Position numbers and translations under genes: made by a program. DNA of 64,000 nt, from assembly GCF_009193185.1 (NCBI RefSeq), contig NZ_VUKF01000010.1, forward strand, positions 1-64,000, given 5' to 3'. This DNA comes from Georgenia thermotolerans. Its GTDB lineage: Bacteria > Actinomycetota > Actinomycetes > Actinomycetales > Actinomycetaceae. Below are positions 45,290 to 56,496 of the stretch, piece by piece (position 1 is the stretch's first letter; each line of letters opens with the position of its first letter). The notes under the pieces were generated by a model that was not told where the DNA came from, searched no databases, and worked only from the letters and a program-made list of their open reading frames with translations.

Positions 45290-45586
45290 TCAGCCGCCGG
45301 CGAAGGGCGGGAGGACGTCGACGGCGGCCGTCGCACCCGCCGCGGTCAGCGGCCGGTCGCGGTCCTCGCGCACGACGCCGTCGACCAGCAGCGAGGAGAT
45401 GCCCAGGACCCGGGCCAGGGCCGGGCCGCGGGCCGCGAGGGCCGCCACGAGGTCGGCCGCGGTGGCGCCGTCGGGCAGGGCGACGTCCTCGGCGGCGGTG
45501 CCGGCGGCCTCCGCCGCCGCGGCGAAGTAGCGCACGCGCACGGTCAGGGTGGCCGCCTCGGCGCGGGCGGGGGCGGGGCTGGTCAT
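45290..45586 (-). CDS. moaD: Molybdopterin synthase sulfur carrier subunit MoaD
   Basis: 98 residues, ubiquitin-like fold ending in the obligatory Gly-Gly (VLPPFAGG), whose terminal carboxylate is thiocarboxylated. Other elements are VRVRYFAAAAEAAGTAAEDV and LLVDGVVREDRDRPLTAAG. The ATG at 45586 follows the moaA stop by 1 bp and uses the GGAGG inside the last moaA codons. Partner MoaE is encoded 5 kb away on the plus strand. Confidence 0.92.
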   Translation of the reverse strand: MTSPAPARAEAATLTVRVRYFAAAAEAAGTAAEDVALPDGATAADLVAALAARGPALARVLGISSLLVDGVVREDRDRPLTAAGATAAVDVLPPFAGG

Positions 45587-45587
45587 G

Positions 45588-46757
45588 TCATCCTCCGATG
45601 GCACTCATGGGGCGCTGGGGCTGCAGGAAGCCGGGGTCGTCGATGCCGTGGCCGGCGAGCTTGCCCCACATGGCGGTGCGCCACACCGCGGCGAGCTCGG
45701 CGTCGTCGGCGCCGCCGCGCAGCAGGCCGCGCAGGTCGGTCTCGGAGCGGGAGAACAGGCAGGTGCGAACCTGGCCGTCGGCCGTGAGCCGGGTGCGGTC
45801 GCACGCCCCGCAGAAGGGCTGGGTCACCGAGGCGATGATGCCCACCGTGCCGGCGGGCAGGCCGTCCGCGGCGGCGACGTCGTACAGCTCGGCCGGCGCC
45901 GCCCCGCGGCTGGCGACGTCGCGGGGGAGCAGGGTGAAGCGCGCGCGGAGCAGCTCGAGGATCTCCGCGGCGGTGACCATGTCCCCGCGGTGCCACATCT
46001 CCGGCGGGCCGAGGGGCATCTGCTCGATGAAGCGCAGCTCGTAGCCGCGCTCGAGGGCGAAGGCGAGCAGGTCGGGGGCGTGGTGCTCGTTGAGCCCGCG
46101 CATGAGCACGGCGTTGATCTTCACCGGCCGCAGGCCCGCCTCGTCCGCGGCGGCGATGCCGGCGAGGACGTCGGGCAGCCGGTCGCGGCGGGCCAGGGTC
46201 GCGTAGGTCTGCCGGTCCAGGGAGTCCAGGGAGACGTTGACCCGGCTCAGCCCCGCCTCGGCCAGGGCGTGCGCGCGGTGCGCCAGGCCCAGGCCGTTGG
46301 TGGTCAGCGAGGTCTCCGGCACCAGCCCCTGGTCGGTGCGCAGCGCGCTGGTCGCGGCGACGATGCGCTCGAGCCCCTTGCGCAGCAGCGGCTCGCCGCC
46401 GGTGAAGCGGACCTCGCGGATGCCGAGGTGCTCGACGGCGACGGTGATGAGGCGGATCACCTCGTCGTCGGTGAGGACCTGCGGGGTGGGCAGCCAGTCG
46501 AAGCCCTCCGGCGGCATGCAGTACTCGCAGCGCAGGTTGCACCGGTCGGTGAGGGACACCCGCAGGTCGTGGGCGACGCGGCCGAAGCGGTCGACCAGCT
46601 GAGGAGTGTTCGGGCGGGCGGTGGCCTGCGGGTCACCGGCGGGCGGGGCGGCGGGTGTCCCGGCGCCGGAGGGCGCCGGGCCGGGCACCGGGGCGGCGCC
46701 GGCGGGCGCGGGGGCGGCGGCGCCGCGGAGGCGGGGCAGCCCGAGCTCGACTGGCAT
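45588..46757 (-). CDS. moaA: GTP 3',8-cyclase MoaA (radical SAM)
   Basis: 389 residues. An Ala/Pro-rich N-terminal ~50 residues precedes the radical-SAM core: DLRVSLTDRCNLRCEYCMPPEG (CxxxCxxC), VRFTGGEPLLRKGL, SLTTNGLGLA, RVNVSLDSLD. The C-terminal cluster is VTQPFCGACDRTRLTADGQV and the third Cys in CLFSRSETDL. The last residues PQRPMSAIGG match the conserved GG tail of MoaA. It makes (8S)-3',8-cyclo-7,8-dihydro-GTP for molybdenum cofactor. TACAGT lies 6 nt before the ATG, so the start is probably leaderless. Confidence 0.95.
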   Translation of the reverse strand: MPVELGLPRLRGAAAPAPAGAAPVPGPAPSGAGTPAAPPAGDPQATARPNTPQLVDRFGRVAHDLRVSLTDRCNLRCEYCMPPEGFDWLPTPQVLTDDEVIRLITVAVEHLGIREVRFTGGEPLLRKGLERIVAATSALRTDQGLVPETSLTTNGLGLAHRAHALAEAGLSRVNVSLDSLDRQTYATLARRDRLPDVLAGIAAADEAGLRPVKINAVLMRGLNEHHAPDLLAFALERGYELRFIEQMPLGPPEMWHRGDMVTAAEILELLRARFTLLPRDVASRGAAPAELYDVAAADGLPAGTVGIIASVTQPFCGACDRTRLTADGQVRTCLFSRSETDLRGLLRGGADDAELAAVWRTAMWGKLAGHGIDDPGFLQPQRPMSAIGG

Positions 46758-46763
46758 TCCACC

Positions 46764-46769
46764 ACTGTA
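46764..46769 (-). promoter_or_regulatory. TACAGT -10 hexamer of moaAD
   Basis: On the minus strand TACAGT, then GGTGGA (6 nt), then the moaA ATG at 46757. The 70-bp gap to the upstream gene leaves no room for a molybdenum-cofactor riboswitch. Confidence 0.5.
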
Positions 46770-46827
46770 GCCACCGCCAGCTAGGACCTTCAGGTCGGGA
46801 GCGGACGGTGACGGGCCGGAGGGCGGG

Positions 46828-47424
46828 TCAGCCCTCCGTGGGGAGGCCGAGCCAGCCGTGCCAGCCGTTGTGCAGCACCAGCCACGCGAGCAGCCCGTAG
46901 CCGGCCTGGCCGGGGTGCACGCCGTCGGAGGCGGCGACGTCGGCGTTCCACTGCTCGTGGGCGCGCAGCGGCTGGAAGGTCTCGACGTAGGGCACGTGCC
47001 GGCGCTGGCAGACGTCGCCGAAGGCGTCCGACAGGGCGGCGAGCGCCTCGCCGTCCAGGTCCGTGCGCGGCGGCGGGCCGACGACGAAGCACCCGATCCG
47101 GGAGGCGGCGGCGGCGTCGAGGATGTTGGCGAGGTTGAGGCGGGAGCGGGCGAGGGAGAGGCCGTCCTCGAGGTCGGTGGCGCCCATCCCGAGCACGAGG
47201 CGGTTGTCCGCCATCGGGGTGAAGCGACGCGTGCACTCGGTCTCCCACCGGGCGGCGAGCTCGGTGGTGTTCTCGCCCGGGACGGGCAGCTGGGCGACGA
47301 ACGCCGGCTCCTCGGTGGGCGTGCGGGCCATGACCCGGCCGACCCAGCCGAGCGCCCGGGCGTCACCCATCCCGGCGGTGAGCTCGTCCCCGATCACGCA
47401 GATCCGCAGCTGGGCGTCGCCCAA
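46828..47424 (-). CDS. SGNH/GDSL-type hydrolase-like protein with altered nucleophile block
   Basis: 198 residues with the SGNH block order: CVIGDELTAGMGDARALGW (block I), LPVPGENTTEL (block II), LGMGATDLEDG (block III) and ASDGVHPGQAGYGLLAW (block V Asp-His). The block I serine nucleophile is replaced by Glu (GDE), and the block III Asn by Thr. The Asp-His pair is intact. Either a subfamily with a different chemistry or a non-catalytic member. No signal peptide. Esters or other substrates are unknown. Confidence 0.75.
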   Translation of the reverse strand: MGDAQLRICVIGDELTAGMGDARALGWVGRVMARTPTEEPAFVAQLPVPGENTTELAARWETECTRRFTPMADNRLVLGMGATDLEDGLSLARSRLNLANILDAAAASRIGCFVVGPPPRTDLDGEALAALSDAFGDVCQRRHVPYVETFQPLRAHEQWNADVAASDGVHPGQAGYGLLAWLVLHNGWHGWLGLPTEG

Positions 47425-47616
47425 GATCTCCTCCTTCGCCGTCGTCCTCCCATCCTGCCTGGTGGCGGCGCGGGAGGTGGGGCGCCGCGCGGCGGTGTGG
47501 GCGAGATCGCCCGCGGGAGCGGGCGCTTCAGCGTGGCCGGCGGATTTGGAGCGCCGCTTCGATGCGGCCGGTGCGGGGCGAACAGGGGCCCGCGGGATCG
47601 GCCCCGGACGGACGAA

Positions 47617-47649
47617 GGGCCGGGCCGGACATGTCGTCCGGCCCGGCCC
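47617..47649 (-). terminator. kgd terminator
   Basis: Perfect 14-bp inverted repeat, arms 47617-47630 and 47636-47649, loop ATGTC, followed on the minus strand by TTCGTCC. It lies 108 bp downstream of the kgd stop, beyond the tandem repeats. Confidence 0.75.
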
Positions 47650-47666
47650 TCCCGCTTGTCACAAGA

Positions 47667-47732
47667 TGACGTCTCGCGACCTTCGTGACGTCTCGCGACC
47701 TTCGTGACGTCTCGCGACCTTCGTGACGTCTC
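47667..47732. repeat. 19-bp tandem repeat, 3.5 copies, in the kgd 3' untranslated region
   Basis: Perfect units TGACGTCTCGCGACCTTCG at 47667-47685, 47686-47704 and 47705-47723, then TGACGTCTC at 47724-47732. They lie between the kgd stop and its terminator, so they would be transcribed. Confidence 0.92.
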
Positions 47733-47756
47733 AGCGCGCGTGTGCGTGGTGCTGCG

Positions 47757-51596
<3,840 letters not shown>

Positions 51597-51846
51597 TCGG
51601 AAATCGCCCTCTTCCAGGGGGTGTGACGAAGATCCCTACAACCCTAGGCGATCTGGGCGGTCGACCTCGCATCCAAGGGCCCCTCGGCGCGATTTTCGGG
51701 CGCTCTCGGGGGGCTGTGCGGGGGCGGGACCAAGCGGGGGTCAAGCCGTCGTCACAGGTGACTAGGACCTTGGTCCGGGGTCGGTCTGGGACGGCCGTCG
51801 ACGCCGCGTGGGTGCGCGCGGGGTGAGCCCCGCCTGTCGCCCGCCG

Positions 51847-51878
51847 GCGCACGGGGGCAGCCGGGCCGGCCCGTGCGC
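51847..51878 (-). terminator. Possible terminator of the two-component operon
   Basis: 9-bp inverted repeat GCGCACGGG (51847-51855) / CCCGTGCGC (51870-51878), with an inner GC-rich loop, just beyond the kinase stop at 51892. Confidence 0.45.
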
Positions 51879-51891
51879 GGCGCGCCCGGGG

Positions 51892-52962
51892 TCAGCCCTG
51901 CCGATCGGCGCGCGGCCCCCGGGCGGGCAGCCGCACCCGGATCGTCGCGCCCTCGCCCGGCGCGGAGTCGGCGACGGCGATCGTGCCCCCGTGCAGGGAC
52001 ACCGCCCACCGGGCGATGGCCAGGCCGAGCCCGGTGCCGCCGGTGGCCGGCCCGGTGCCGGTGGTGGTCCCGCGCTGGAAGCGGCCGAAGATGCGCTCGC
52101 GCTCGGCCGCCGGCACCCCGGCGCCCTGGTCGACGACGTCGAGGACCACCTCCTGGCGCCGGGCGCCGAGCCCGGCGCGCACGGTCACCTCCGACCCGGG
52201 CGGGGTGTGCCGGGCGGCGTTGTGCAGGAGGTTGGCCAGCACCTGCGACAGCCGCGCGGCGTCGGCCCGCACCCGCAGGTCCGGCGGGGTGACCTGGACA
52301 CGCCAGCGCACGTCCCGGCCCGCGGCCCGGGTCGCCCCGGCGACCTCCTGGACGACGTCGTCGACGAGCTCGCGCACCGCGAGATCGGCGAGATCCAGGC
52401 CGACGGCGCCCGCCTCCAGCCGCGACAGGTCCAGCAGGTAGGTGACCAGCTCGCCCAGGCGCTCGGTCTGGGCCAGGGCGGCGCCCAGGGTGGCGGCGTC
52501 GGCGGGCACGACGCCGTCGACCATGTTCTCCAGCTGCGCGCGCAGCGCCGCCACCGGCGTGCGCAGCTCGTGGGAGACGTTGGCGACCATCTCCCGGCGC
52601 AGCCGGTCCTCGGAGGCTAGGTCGTCGGCCATGGAGTTGAACGCCTCGGCCAGCTGGCCGACCTCGTCGCGGCTGGTGGCCCGCACCCGGCGGGAGTAGT
52701 CCCCGCGTGCCATCGCCCGCGCGGCCGCCGTCATCTCGCGCAGGGGGGAGGTCATGCCGCGGGCGAGCACCTGGGTGAGCACGAGCGCGCCGACGATCGC
52801 CAGCGGGAAGGTCCGGGTGGGCCCGAGGTGGTGGTACAGGCCGATCCACGTGAGGAAGGCCGCCGCGGTGACCGTGGCGGCGACGAGGACGCCGAGCTTG
52901 GTCTTGATCGAGCGCAGGCGGTCCAGCGGGCGCGGCACCAGCCGGCCCACGCCCTCACGCAT
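51892..52962 (-). CDS. Sensor histidine kinase (HAMP, HisKA, HATPase_c)
   Basis: 356 residues. Two membrane helices (LGVLVAATVTAAAFLTWIGL and FPLAIVGALVLTQVLA) flank only ~10 extracytoplasmic residues, so sensing is probably intramembrane or by partner protein. HAMP follows, then H-box MVANVSHELRTPVAALRAQ, N-box LANLLHNAARHTPPG, G1 VVDQGAGVP and G2 GGTGLGLAIARW. It overlaps the response-regulator stop by 8 bp. The BaeS-type short-loop layout suggests an envelope-stress signal; ligand unknown. Confidence 0.92.
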   Translation of the reverse strand: MREGVGRLVPRPLDRLRSIKTKLGVLVAATVTAAAFLTWIGLYHHLGPTRTFPLAIVGALVLTQVLARGMTSPLREMTAAARAMARGDYSRRVRATSRDEVGQLAEAFNSMADDLASEDRLRREMVANVSHELRTPVAALRAQLENMVDGVVPADAATLGAALAQTERLGELVTYLLDLSRLEAGAVGLDLADLAVRELVDDVVQEVAGATRAAGRDVRWRVQVTPPDLRVRADAARLSQVLANLLHNAARHTPPGSEVTVRAGLGARRQEVVLDVVDQGAGVPAAERERIFGRFQRGTTTGTGPATGGTGLGLAIARWAVSLHGGTIAVADSAPGEGATIRVRLPARGPRADRQG

Positions 52963-53710
52963 CGCGGGCGGGAGCGGGCCGGGTGGGCCGGGCCGGCTGG
53001 GCGGGCTCCAGGGCGTAGCCCACGCCGTGGACGGTGCGCACCAGGTCCGCGCCGAGCTTGCGCCGCAGCGCCTTGACGTGGGAGTCCACGGTGCGGGTGC
53101 CCGAGGCGTCGACCCAGTCCCACACCTCCTCGAGGAGCTGCTCGCGGCTGAGGACGCTGCGCGGGCGCCGCGCCAGGCACACCAGCAGCTCGAACTCCGT
53201 CGGGGTGAGGTGGGCCTCCCGGCCGTCGCGGGTGACGCGGTGCTGGTCGGTGTCGATGACCAGGTCGCCCAGGACGAGCGGGGCGCGGGGGTCCGGCTCG
53301 GCCCCGGCGCGCGAGCGCTCCCGCTCCACCCGGCGCAGCAGCGCCTTGAGCCGGGCGACGAGCTCGCGCATGGAGAACGGCTTGGTCATGTAGTCGTCGG
53401 CCCCCACGCCCAGGCCCGCGAGCATGTCCGCCTCGTCGTCGCGGGCGGTGAGCATGAGCACCGGCACGGCCCGCTCGGCCTGGATGCGCCGGCAGACCTC
53501 CAGCCCGTCCAGGCCCGGCAGCATCACGTCGAGGACGACGACGTCGGGCGCCACCGACCGCGCGGCCGTGACGGCGGCCGGGCCGTCCGCGGCCAGGTGG
53601 ACCCGCCAGCCCTCGGCCTCGAGCCGGTGGGCGATCTGGGTGGCGATGTCCGGCTCGTCCTCCACGACGAGGACCGCCGGCGGGACCGGGGCCTGCGGCA
53701 CTGTGCTCAT
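52955..53710 (-). CDS. OmpR/PhoB-family response regulator
   Basis: 251 residues. Receiver domain: VLVVEDEPDIATQIAHRLEA, phosphoacceptor in VVVLDVMLPGLDGLEV, Thr in PVLMLTARDDE, Lys in YMTKPFSMRELVARLKALLR cut short here. C-terminal winged helix: LTPTEFELLVCLARRPRSV and GTRTVDSHVKALRRKLG. The start ATG at 53710 begins MSTVPQAP; the frame is open 18 codons further without support. Cotranscribed with and translationally coupled to the kinase. Confidence 0.94.
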   Translation of the reverse strand: MSTVPQAPVPPAVLVVEDEPDIATQIAHRLEAEGWRVHLAADGPAAVTAARSVAPDVVVLDVMLPGLDGLEVCRRIQAERAVPVLMLTARDDEADMLAGLGVGADDYMTKPFSMRELVARLKALLRRVERERSRAGAEPDPRAPLVLGDLVIDTDQHRVTRDGREAHLTPTEFELLVCLARRPRSVLSREQLLEEVWDWVDASGTRTVDSHVKALRRKLGADLVRTVHGVGYALEPAQPARPTRPAPARDA

Positions 53711-53799
53711 GGGCCGAAGCGTGGCACACCGGCCCGCGCGGGGCCTGGACGACGGGCCTGCCACGCTCCGGCCGCGCTCCCTCGTAGAATCGCCTCACC

Positions 53800-53919
53800 A
53801 TGCGACGCTCCCGCCGCGGTCGACATCCCGACCCTCCTGATCCCGACCGACCTGCCGCCCCGACCGCCGCCCGCCCCGCGTGCCGCGGCGCCGCCCTCCC
53901 CGGGGGCCCCGCGTGCTGA
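53800..53919 (+). CDS. Possible 39-codon leader ORF overlapping the CNNM gene start
   Basis: ATG at 53800 lies 9 nt after TAGAAT (53785-53790), the best -10 hexamer in this gap. The 39-codon frame (Arg- and Pro-rich, starting MRRSRRGRHPDPP) ends with TGA at 53917-53919, overlapping the GTG start (53913) of the first CNNM gene in another frame. It could be a translated leader coupling initiation downstream, or a chance frame. No family recognised. Confidence 0.35.
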   Translation: MRRSRRGRHPDPPDPDRPAAPTAARPACRGAALPGGPAC

Positions 53920-55220
53920 CCGAGTGGTTGCTCGTCCTGCTCGGCGTCGTCCTCACCGCCGGGACCGCCGTGTTCGTCGCCGCGGAGTTCGCCCTCGTCG
54001 CGCTCGACCCGGGCACCGTCGAGGGCCGGGCGGCGGCGGGGGACCGCCGCGCCGCCCGGGTGAGCCGGGCGCTCAAGCGGCTGTCCCTGGAGCTCTCCGG
54101 CGCCCAGGTGGGCATCACGCTCACCACCATCCTGCTCGGCTACACCACCCAGTCCGCGCTGGCCGCGCTGCTCGTCGGGCCGCTGGGCGACGCCGGCCTC
54201 GCCCAGGCCGCGGCGACCGCCACCGCCGTCGTGCTCTCCCTGGTGGTCGTCAACACCTTCTCGATGGTCTTCGGCGAGCTGGTGCCCAAGAACCTCGCGC
54301 TGGCCGACCCCCTCGCCACGGCCGGCCTCGTGGCCCCCGTGCAGGCCGGGTTCACCCGCGCGCTGCGCCCGCTCATCACCGCGCTCAACGACTCGGCCAA
54401 CGCGATCCTGCGCCGCTTCGGCATCGAGGCGGCCGAGGAGCTCTCCGGCGGCCGCTCCGCCTCCGAGCTCGCCGCGCTCGTGCGCCGCTCGGCCGAGCAG
54501 GGCACCCTCGACGTCTCCACCGCCACCCTGCTCACCCGCTCCATCGGGCTGGGCGCCCTGACGGCGGTGGACGTCATGACCCACCGCACGCGCCTGCACA
54601 CCCTCACCCGCACCCAGACGGCGGCCGAGGTCGTCGCTCTCGCCCGGACCACCGGGCACTCCCGCTTCCCGGTCATCGGCGACGACAGCGACGACATCGT
54701 GGGCCTGGTCCACCTGCGCCGGGCCATCGCCGTGCCCTACGAGCGGCGCGGCGAGGTGCCGGTGGCGTCGTCGTCCCTCATGGTCCCCGCGCCGCGGGTG
54801 CCCGAGACCCTCGCCCTGGCCCCGCTGCTGGTCCAGCTGCGCGACTCCGGGCTGCAGATGGCCGTCGTCGTCGACGAGTACGGCGGCACCTCCGGGGTGG
54901 TCACCCTCGAGGACGTCGTCGAGGAGATCGTCGGCGACGTCGCGGACGAGCACGACCGCCGCCGGTCCGGCGTGCACGCCGGGCCGGGCGGGACCTGGGT
55001 GGTCCCCGGGGTGCTGCGCCCCGACGAGCTCGGCCACAAGACCGGCCTGTGGGTGCCCGACGACGGCCCCTACGAGACCCTCGGCGGGCTCGTCATGGAC
55101 CGGCTCGGGCGCGTGCCGCGCGCCGGGGACGAGGTCCGGGTGGGCGGCGCGGTGCTGCACGTCGAGCAGATGGACGGCCGGCGGGTCGACCGCCTGCGGG
55201 TCTGGCCGGAGGAGGCATGA
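53913..55220 (+). CDS. CNNM/CBS-domain membrane protein (hemolysin C/CorC-like), first copy
   Basis: 435 residues from the GTG at 53913 (VLTEWLLVLLGVVLTAG); a GTG at 53880 would add 11. The DUF21/CNNM domain (VFVAAEFALVALD, LSLELSGAQVGITLTTILLG, NTFSMVFGELVPKNLAL) spans three to four helices, followed by paired CBS domains (VDVMTHRTRLHTL, GHSRFPVIGDDSDDIVGLVH, VVVDEYGGTSGVVTLEDVVE) and a C-terminal CorC_HlyC domain. Relatives transport or gate Mg2+/Co2+. It overlaps the second copy (ATGA), a common paired arrangement. Confidence 0.92.
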   Translation: MLTEWLLVLLGVVLTAGTAVFVAAEFALVALDPGTVEGRAAAGDRRAARVSRALKRLSLELSGAQVGITLTTILLGYTTQSALAALLVGPLGDAGLAQAAATATAVVLSLVVVNTFSMVFGELVPKNLALADPLATAGLVAPVQAGFTRALRPLITALNDSANAILRRFGIEAAEELSGGRSASELAALVRRSAEQGTLDVSTATLLTRSIGLGALTAVDVMTHRTRLHTLTRTQTAAEVVALARTTGHSRFPVIGDDSDDIVGLVHLRRAIAVPYERRGEVPVASSSLMVPAPRVPETLALAPLLVQLRDSGLQMAVVVDEYGGTSGVVTLEDVVEEIVGDVADEHDRRRSGVHAGPGGTWVVPGVLRPDELGHKTGLWVPDDGPYETLGGLVMDRLGRVPRAGDEVRVGGAVLHVEQMDGRRVDRLRVWPEEA

Positions 55221-56260
55221 GCACCTCCACCGCCCTGCTCGTGGGCCTGCTGCTGCTCGCCGGCAACGCCTTCTTCGTCGGTGCCGAGTTCGCCGTCATG
55301 TCCGCCCGCCGCAGCCGCATCGAGCCGCTGGCCGAGCGCTCGCGGGCGGCGCGCACCGTGCTGTACGCGATGGAGCACGTCACCCTCATGCTCGCCTGCG
55401 CGCAGCTCGGGGTGACGCTGTGCTCCACCGGGCTGGGCGCCGTGGCCGAGCCGGCCATCGCGGGCCTGGTCGAGGCGCCGCTGGTGGCGCTCGGCCTGCC
55501 CGCCGGCGCCTCGCACGTCGTCGGCTTCACCCTCGCCCTGGTCCTGGTCGTGTACCTGCACGTGGTGATCGGCGAGATGGTGCCCAAGAACCTGTCGGTG
55601 ACCTCCCCGGAGCGCGCGGCGCTGCTGCTCGCCCCGCCGCTGGTCGCGCTGTCGAAGGTGCTGCACCCGGTGATCGCCGGGCTCAACTGGGTCGCCAACG
55701 TCTTCCTGCGCCTCGTCGGCATCGAGCCGAAGGACGAGGTCGCCTCGGCCTTCACCGCCGAGGAGGTGGGCGCCATCGTCGAGCGCTCGCGGGCGGAGGG
55801 GGTGCTCCAGGACGACCTCGGCCTGCTCACCGGGGCGCTGGAGTTCTCCGCCGAGACCGCCTCGCGGGTGATGGTCCCGCTCGGCTCGCTGGTGACCCTG
55901 CCGCTGGGCTGCACGCCCGAGGAGGTCGAGCGGGAGGTGGCCCGCACCGGCTACTCCCGCTTCCCGCTGGCCGACGCCGCGGGGGAGCTGGTGGGCTACC
56001 TGCACGTCAAGGACGTCCTCTACGCCGAGGGCGACGCGCGCAGCCGCCCGGTGCCCTCCTGGCGGGTGCGGGCGCTGGCGTCGGTCGCGCCCGGGGACGA
56101 GGTCGAGGAGGCGCTCGGGGCGATGCAGCGGTCGGGCGCCCACCTGGCGTCCGTGGCGGACGCCGGCCGCGTCGTGGGGGTCGTGTTCCTCGAGGACATC
56201 CTGGAGGAGCTGGTCGGCGAGGTGCGTGACTCGATGCAGCGGGAGCAGGCCCGCGGCTGA
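55217..56260 (+). CDS. CNNM/CBS-domain membrane protein, second copy
   Basis: 347 residues: CNNM domain (LLAGNAFFVGAEFAVMSARR, TLMLACAQLGVTLCSTGLGA, YLHVVIGEMVPKNLSV) and CBS pair (SRVMVPLGSLVTLPLG, YSRFPLADAAGELVGYLHVK, ASVADAGRVVGVVFLEDILE). It lacks the C-terminal CorC domain present in the first copy, the usual asymmetry of these pairs. Probably a heteromeric Mg2+ transport or export complex with the upstream product. Confidence 0.92.
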   Translation: MSTSTALLVGLLLLAGNAFFVGAEFAVMSARRSRIEPLAERSRAARTVLYAMEHVTLMLACAQLGVTLCSTGLGAVAEPAIAGLVEAPLVALGLPAGASHVVGFTLALVLVVYLHVVIGEMVPKNLSVTSPERAALLLAPPLVALSKVLHPVIAGLNWVANVFLRLVGIEPKDEVASAFTAEEVGAIVERSRAEGVLQDDLGLLTGALEFSAETASRVMVPLGSLVTLPLGCTPEEVEREVARTGYSRFPLADAAGELVGYLHVKDVLYAEGDARSRPVPSWRVRALASVAPGDEVEEALGAMQRSGAHLASVADAGRVVGVVFLEDILEELVGEVRDSMQREQARG

Positions 56261-56277
56261 GGCGGCGGCGACGCGCT

Positions 56278-56293
56278 TGTGACCTGCGTCACA
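56278..56293 (+). promoter_or_regulatory. Perfect CRP/GlxR-type palindrome TGTGA-N6-TCACA
   Basis: TGTGACCTGCGTCACA matches the CRP/GlxR consensus half-sites exactly and is symmetric over 6+6 positions. It lies 18 bp after the CNNM stop and about 200 bp upstream of the M23 peptidase ATG. In corynebacteria and mycobacteria, GlxR/Crp controls several cell-wall hydrolase genes. Confidence 0.65.
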
Positions 56294-56496
56294 GGATAAG
56301 GACTGTTTGCGTCCCTGGCGTTTGGCGGCGTAAAGCCCCAGGTCAGCGGGTTGTGGGGCCCTGGCTCGGTTGTGAGCAGGTTTTGGACTCACATGTTTGT
56401 CGTCCGTTACTGTTCCGTGACAAGCCACCCCCCGGGGCTCGCCCCGACCGTAGTTCCGCTCGGCCTCCGGCCGAGTTCCCTCCGGAGGTCGTACCG

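Larger units (their letters stand above)
47425..47756. other. Intergenic region between kgd and the SGNH-like gene
   Basis: 332 bp with no gene. It holds the kgd terminator hairpin and a 19-bp tandem repeat array (listed separately), plus presumably the promoter of the SGNH-like gene close to 47425-47470. No other motif recognised. Confidence 0.6.

Noticed and set aside
46758-46827. Molybdenum-cofactor riboswitch upstream of moaA
   Set aside because: The gap is only 70 bp and already holds a leaderless-type -10; no conserved structure fits.
47667-47732. CRISPR array
   Set aside because: Repeats are directly adjacent with no spacers; the same holds for the arrays at 1446-1499 and 40037-40108, and no cas genes are present.
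51740-51775. CRP site upstream of kgd (TCACAGGTGA)
   Set aside because: Half-sites are in the wrong order and spacing for TGTGA-N6-TCACA.
56294-56496. c-di-AMP (ydaO) riboswitch upstream of the M23 peptidase
   Set aside because: Such elements often precede actinobacterial wall hydrolases, but the conserved core sequences were not found; only simple hairpins are present.
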